Shown here in pieces: positions 6,384-10,030 of a stretch of 10,030 nt of DNA (position 1 is the stretch's first letter; each line of letters opens with the position of its first letter). Both the position numbers and the translations under genes were made by a program. Below the pieces are notes generated by a model. The model was given only the letters and a program-made list of their open reading frames with translations, did no database searches and was not told the origin of the DNA. The DNA is taken from the NCBI GenBank assembly GCA_900618425.1, contig UZAN01048252.1:14485-24514 (forward strand). The letters run 5' to 3'. Source of the DNA: Echinostoma caproni. Taxonomy: Eukaryota > Platyhelminthes > Trematoda > Plagiorchiida > Echinostomatidae.

Positions 6384-6806
6384 GGAAACCCAGCAGGTTA
6401 GTGAGGCACGAGCGTCTCCTCATGAAGCCGTGCTGGTGTGCAGTCAACACCTTGGTTGCCTCCAAGTGTCGGACTATTCTGCCACGTATGATTTGCAACA
6501 TGGTTTTTAATATCACCGAAATCAAATTGACGGGTCTGTAATTCGCGGTCCTCCCTATTTCCCCTTGTAGATTGGAGTGACAGTTGACACCAGCCAATCA
6601 CTAGGGAGTCGTCCTTCCTTGAGGGATGCGTTGAACAGTCGTGCAAGCGGTTCCGCAAGCACGCCCGCCAGTGGTTTCAACACCGCTGAATGCAGTTGAT
6701 CTGGACCAGCGGCATTCGATGCCACCAGTCTCTGCAAGCGCTCTTCTACGTTCCGTGGCTCTATGCACACTTCTGGCAGTCAGCTGCGTGCAGTCTCGAA
6801 CAGATC
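6384..6806 (-). pseudogene. CR1-like reverse transcriptase, fingers segment (broken)
   Basis: From about 6806 the minus strand encodes DLFETARS, a TGA at 6782-6780, LPEVCIEPRNVEERLQRL, ASNAAGPDQLHSAVLKPLAG with the conserved GPD, LARLFNASLKEGRLPSDW and TVTPIYKGK. A frameshift near 6550 then leads to ANYRPVNLISVILKTMLQII (YRP motif), HLEATKVLTAHQHGF and RRRSCLTNLLGFL, a well-known block of CR1 and Jockey-type reverse transcriptases. The frame is cut at 6384 by the A-rich tail of the SINE. Two lesions besides the insertion show long neutral decay. Confidence 0.8.
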
Positions 6807-6902
6807 TACCTTGGGCTTCTAGGTTTCTTCTATAGATAGCGTGATACAAGGCAATAAAACTTAATAAGGCCTTTACGTGGAACAGTGGAATAGCATCAAA
6901 AG

Positions 6903-6921
6903 TCAAAATAGTGTTACTACA
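6903..6921. repeat. Imperfect 19-bp repeat, first unit
   Basis: TCAAAATAGTGTTACTACA differs at two positions from TCAAAACAGTGTTACTCCA at 6984-7002, in the same orientation and 81 bp apart. The octamer GTGTTACT within it also occurs near 2696 and 2714 at the SINE copy 1 tail. The origin is unknown. Confidence 0.6.
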
Positions 6922-6983
6922 AAGCTCTCCCGCCCCCTCCCTTTCTCTAGTCGGATGGTGAGGCGAAGGAAACCTTCAAAAAA

Positions 6984-7002
6984 TCAAAACAGTGTTACTC
7001 CA
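6984..7002. repeat. Imperfect 19-bp repeat, second unit
   Basis: Second unit of the pair described at 6903-6921, with two mismatches. Confidence 0.6.
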
Positions 7003-7396
7003 GTACTGTAGCATACGTATATGGACTGCGTTGCCCGGAGCCAACCTGCTTGGGTGTTTCGAGTGGTATCAGAACTGGAGTCTGTCCAGCATACTACAGT
7101 ATGTCTCAATGGAAAATACCGCGGGAACTAAGGGCAATTACATTTTACTGTAAAGCAAAATAGGAAAATGACTACCACATACCTACAATTCTAGGGTCAT
7201 TTAGTGTCCTATTATTTTAACAGCATGACGCATGCTTTCGATGAAAAAGTGAAAAATTCGCAAATATGAAAGAGCAATATGAAACCAAAAACTCACCAAG
7301 AGGATTAGGTAAGCACTAACGAGAGAACACCACATGACACCGGCCAGATTATATGACCCGGTCGATCTGCGAACGTGTTATGTGATCATTTCAAAC

Positions 7397-7420
7397 AAAT
7401 TCAAATTCAGATTCAAATCA
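7397..7420. repeat. ATTCAA-type short tandem run
   Basis: AAATTCAAATTCAGATTCAAATCA is about three and a half imperfect units of a six-base repeat. It may be the 3' tail of the minus-strand fragment above. Confidence 0.6.
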
Positions 7421-7571
7421 CGGGACGTAGAAAAGTCTTCGTCTTTTGGGTGTCCTGGTAATGGCGGGTTCCGTCTGTAGACCGACTCGCCTGCTAGTGT
7501 AATATTTCTTCTTACTCCCCACGAGGGAGTAATATCATGCACCGATAAACAAATAGTGGCTCGGTTCATTT

Positions 7572-7586
7572 GGTCAGGTCAGGTCA
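7572..7586. repeat. (GGTCA)3
   Basis: Three perfect tandem GGTCA pentamers. Related pentamer runs occur at 7701-7715 and 7827-7849. Confidence 0.85.
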
Positions 7587-7700
7587 CAGGACTTGTAGCT
7601 GATGCCAATTTGAGTTCAGTTTCTTGCACCTTGAGCGAATCGTTTGCCTATGTGTGCTTCGACCACACAGAATCCTTTGCGAGCCGATTTTTGGGCCCAC

Positions 7701-7715
7701 AGTTCAGTTCAGTTC
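7701..7715. repeat. (AGTTC)3
   Basis: Three perfect tandem AGTTC pentamers, one base from the 7572-7586 unit type (T for G). Confidence 0.85.
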
Positions 7716-7826
7716 CCACAGCAACAATTGTGGTTCTACCCAATAGCGCGTGCAGTTCCTTGTATTTTTGGTGGCTTATTTGGTTTCCAATACTTTTTTC
7801 TGAAATGTAAACTGTAAGTGTGAAGT

Positions 7827-7849
7827 GCAGTTCAATTCAGTTCAGTTTC
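7827..7849. repeat. AGTTC/AATTC pentamer run
   Basis: GCAGTTCAATTCAGTTCAGTTTC is a slightly decayed run of the same pentamer as at 7701. Confidence 0.75.
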
Positions 7850-8045
7850 TTACGACGAAATGATCAGATCACTGTCCAATTTACTGAAAGCGAAGTCTAA
7901 CGGCTACGTTTTACCATTCAAATTCACGAAATACCACTTCCCAGCATTCATCTAGATTTATCTTGAAAGATTCAACACTCATAAAGTTTCACGGGGATTG
8001 ACGGGCTTGGGGACTGAAGTTTTCGAGTAGCCCGAGTTCTGGAGC

Positions 8046-8637
8046 TGGATATACTGCTCGGTGTCGGACGGAGGTCCTCGGAGTAGTTGTCTGTTACTCA
8101 GCATTCGATTGTACCTGAAACAAGAGACGGTTTGGAGTGCTAATGTTCAACTGTGTTACCCTGCGCTCATACGCAAGCAATGGTCGACACCACATAAACG
8201 TGGTCCACAAAACAACGTGTCACCACACGCTTCGCAGTATTCCAATAGCGCCCACCGTTACAAAACCGTTCTAGACAGCCAGGTAAGCACAACCAAACCA
8301 CGAAAAAATTCTTCCATCAGACAGAGTAAAAGAGAAAAGAACAGTAATGCGTTAGGTAGATAGAGGGGATGGAGTGGGTCTCCACCCTCACCTTGACAGA
8401 ACCGCATCAGCAGCTTACTTGGCACTGGACCGACAGTTTGCCCCGGGGCTACATAACTCGGCCGCTCCGACTAGGATTTCGGTGTGTAGATGAATGCAAT
8501 GTGCGGATGTGTCCGGATACATGAGTGCTGTTTGCAGTTAGGGATGAAGTACCCCTGTGCTCTTAATCGAGTCCGGTCTTCGACTCCAAGTGATTAAACG
8601 AGAGAGATACTCCAGGCAAACCATCTACACGTGTCAT
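8046..8637. other. Gene-free stretch, weak exon-like signal only
   Basis: A plus-strand frame is open from about 8061 to 8363 but has no ATG near its start and no recognisable product. It contains AGGTAAGC at 8281-8288, a good match to a 5' splice donor. A branch of coding sequence ending there is possible, but nothing confirms it. The remainder to 8637 shows no structure I can name. Confidence 0.4.
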
Positions 8638-8716
8638 TGTTCCTTTTGTTTTCATTCTTTTTTCTTTCTTTCCTTCGTGTTTCTTTTCCTCTTTCTTTTT
8701 TAATTTTTCTTTCCCT
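8638..8716 (+). repeat. Polypyrimidine tract
   Basis: About 79 bases made almost entirely of T and C on the plus strand, mainly TTTCT and CTTT units, with only a few purines. It creates a lysine and glutamate-rich minus-strand open frame that is a composition artefact. It could be a decayed simple repeat. No clear splice acceptor AG follows closely. Confidence 0.85.
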
Positions 8717-10030
8717 ATTCGGTTGACGGGATAACTCGCTATTTGAACGGCTTCCACGGTTGGGACGTAGTGAGTACTGTTTGATTTCTTATTAGTTCCG
8801 CGTTCAACATCATTGGCCGACCCGAGTTTACCTTATCACCAGTCACTTACTTTGGAGTGTTGTCCAGTCGGTGGATTTCTTTTTTATCGTTATACGTTTT
8901 TTTCTGGATCATTAGGGATAAAATGTACGTCAACCAAATCGCAATTGAGTGACTCGTGGCCAAAACCGTTACGAATCCCGAAACAAAACACGATTGAATC
9001 GTAGTGTTCTACGGTACTGAATTAGCGAAATCATTACAAAATGTATGATAAAGCAAACATAAAATATGCGGCCAAAAGCACTCAAGCAAGCGAGAGCAAA
9101 ATATGACGTCCAGAGAGAGGCGACAAATCGCTCACTGTTTCTGACAACACCAAATTAAACAGATAAAGAAAAATGTGAGGTGTTTGTGATTGAGCAAGAT
9201 CAATAGAGGAGCAGCACATGGATAGAGTTGTCACATAGAGGCATCGTGGGTTTGGATGTTAAAAAATCAATATGAAATACGCCGGCCGCCAAAATCCTTC
9301 CTGCGCTCGTCTGAATCAAAAGTTTGGGGCAGGGCACTCTTCCCTACCTGCCTACTTACTTAGTCCCTTCTGTCAAAGCTTCCAATTACAAACTGTTCAA
9401 CTTTCACCGCACTCGTCGATACTAACCTCTGATTACTTGCACGTTCCTTCATTGAGATCTACCCTCTACATCAGCAAGCTCACAGCCAGTTGCACGATAA
9501 GGATGGATCTGATGTTTATCGTTACAGATATAGTCTCCATGTGTAAAAAAGAGGCGTACATGTGGACGGTGTGATTATTGTCCGTGTTTACAAATGAAAT
9601 CATGTTCAGCATGCGGGTGATAATGTGTATGTGAATGGATGAGTGTTGTGAGGACATGGGTCACGCCTTCGAGATTAATGTCATAAATTGTGTATGAACC
9701 AAATTAAATAGACACCTAATAATAATGATAATAACGGTATATTTCGCGAAGCCTGCAAAGCATGCTAGTGCGCATGATCAATATGTACAACAATGTGAAA
9801 AATGAACGGTGGAGACAAAAAGTAATAGTTCAAAGAGCGAAGGAACGTAATTTTTAAACAGGTATATAAAATATCGTAAATGTGCCTTGCGTTAAAAACA
9901 AAACACAAAGCGGACAAGGTCATAAAATGGAGTATTGGGGGTGATCTGTCATGTCATGCGCATCATTATAAACGTTTGTCTTACGAAAAGCAATGGCAAG
10001 ACAGAAAATTGGGAGTTGGAATATCCGCTC
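8717..10030. other. Gene-free stretch, possibly old repeat
   Basis: AT-rich sequence with no recognised protein. The longest plus-strand frame (ATG 9272 to TGA 9574, 100 codons) contains SLPAYLLSPFCQSFQLQTVQ and has no motif I can place. About 140 bp after it a TAA-type run (9717-9734) follows, an arrangement that would suit the 3' end of a plus-strand retroelement, but no enzyme remnant backs this up. Confidence 0.4.
9717..9734. repeat. TAATAATAATGATAATAA run
   Basis: Six TAA-like triplets with one substitution. It is either a small microsatellite or the 3' tail of an unrecognised LINE. Confidence 0.8.

Larger units (their letters stand above)
5426..6806 (-). mobile_element. CR1-like LINE, 5'-truncated, split by a SINE
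   Basis: This minus-strand non-LTR retrotransposon is of the CR1 type. The reading order is: fingers of the reverse transcriptase (6806 to 6384), SINE copy 2 (6383 to 6152), palm with motif A and motif C (6151 to 5744), then a damaged C-terminal region to TAG 5428-5426. The endonuclease and everything upstream of about 6806 are missing. Distinguishing features from the RTE-like copies are SGVPHGSVLSPLLFLLYISDL-type motif B and YADDVKL motif C. The 3' UTR is absent: 26 bp after its stop codon lies the stop codon of the oppositely oriented RTE-like element. Confidence 0.8.
6807..7392. other. Gene-free stretch
   Basis: No reading frame of note and no family resemblance on either strand. The stretch contains an imperfect 19-bp repeat pair (6903 and 6984) and a small near-palindrome CATACTACAGTATG at about 7088-7103. 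It is probably target DNA or old unrecognisable repeat sequence upstream of the truncated CR1-like element. Confidence 0.5.
7393..8045 (-). mobile_element. Possible CR1-like 3' end fragment
   Basis: On the minus strand, codons at 7976-7941 read VESFKINLDECW. This resembles the C-terminal block of CR1-like proteins and compares with FKRRLDEHLK in the element at 5426-6806. Weakly similar out-of-frame sequence extends up to about 8045. Downstream, in the same orientation, some 520 bp of non-coding sequence leads to a hexamer-like run (TTTGAA variants on the minus strand, 7397-7420), which would suit the short tandem 3' tail typical of CR1-type elements. The coding match is short and the assignment is tentative; it could equally be an unrelated old repeat. 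Confidence 0.3.

Noticed and set aside
7556..7810. Plus-strand frame with a hydrophobic C-terminus
   Set aside because: It starts without ATG, lies within probable repeat sequence and has no family resemblance.
8563..8757. Lysine-rich minus-strand frame
   Set aside because: It is produced by the polypyrimidine tract read on the opposite strand.
1..10030. CRISPR arrays, operons, ribosome binding sites, bacterial mobile elements
   Set aside because: No regularly spaced repeats or co-directional intact genes; all recognised proteins are eukaryotic non-LTR retrotransposon remnants.

Overview
This window looks like intergenic or intronic DNA from an animal, most probably a flatworm of the trematode type. 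No gene with an intact, recognisable cellular function is visible. The recognisable content is a graveyard of non-LTR retrotransposons (LINEs) of two types, plus two copies of a short element with a tRNA-like head (SINE). The organism call rests on the reverse-transcriptase style (RTE-like and CR1-like proteins resembling those common in trematodes), the lack of bacterial gene organisation, and the AT-rich spacers; it is an inference, not proof.

Layout. Positions 1-1130 hold no recognised gene. From about 2374 down to 1130 on the minus strand lies the best-preserved LINE: the C-terminal half of an RTE-like reverse transcriptase, one reading frame of over 300 codons broken by a single TAG and one upstream frameshift, with an ATC/GAT run as a possible 3' tail. 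A SINE copy with recognisable pol III A and B boxes lies at 2436-2710 (+). After an unresolved stretch (2711-3631), a second, much more decayed RTE-like element runs 3632-5399 (+). It uses all three frames, has in-frame stops, a degenerate catalytic motif and one unresolved base (N at 3750). Its thumb region is split by a foreign segment of about 378 bp (4517-4894) that is only about 32% GC and carries a fully open minus-strand frame.

A CR1-like element occupies 6806 down to 5426 (-). Its stop codon lies 26 bp from the stop codon of the RTE-like element, so the two meet tail to tail. The second SINE copy (6152-6383, +) sits inside its reverse-transcriptase domain, between the fingers and catalytic motif A. 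A weaker CR1-like 3' fragment may occupy about 8045-7393 (-). The rest, to 10030, is low-complexity or unrecognised sequence: a polypyrimidine tract, a TAA-type run and isolated short open frames.

The genes do not work together; the window records nested insertions. The order that fits best is: CR1-like and RTE-like copies first, then the SINE and the AT-rich segment inserted into them. The AT-rich insert is the most interesting item. Its frame is open throughout although its composition should give frequent stops, and its apparent start and stop codons belong to the flanking RTE antisense strand, so it looks like an internal piece of a longer, unidentified coding sequence.
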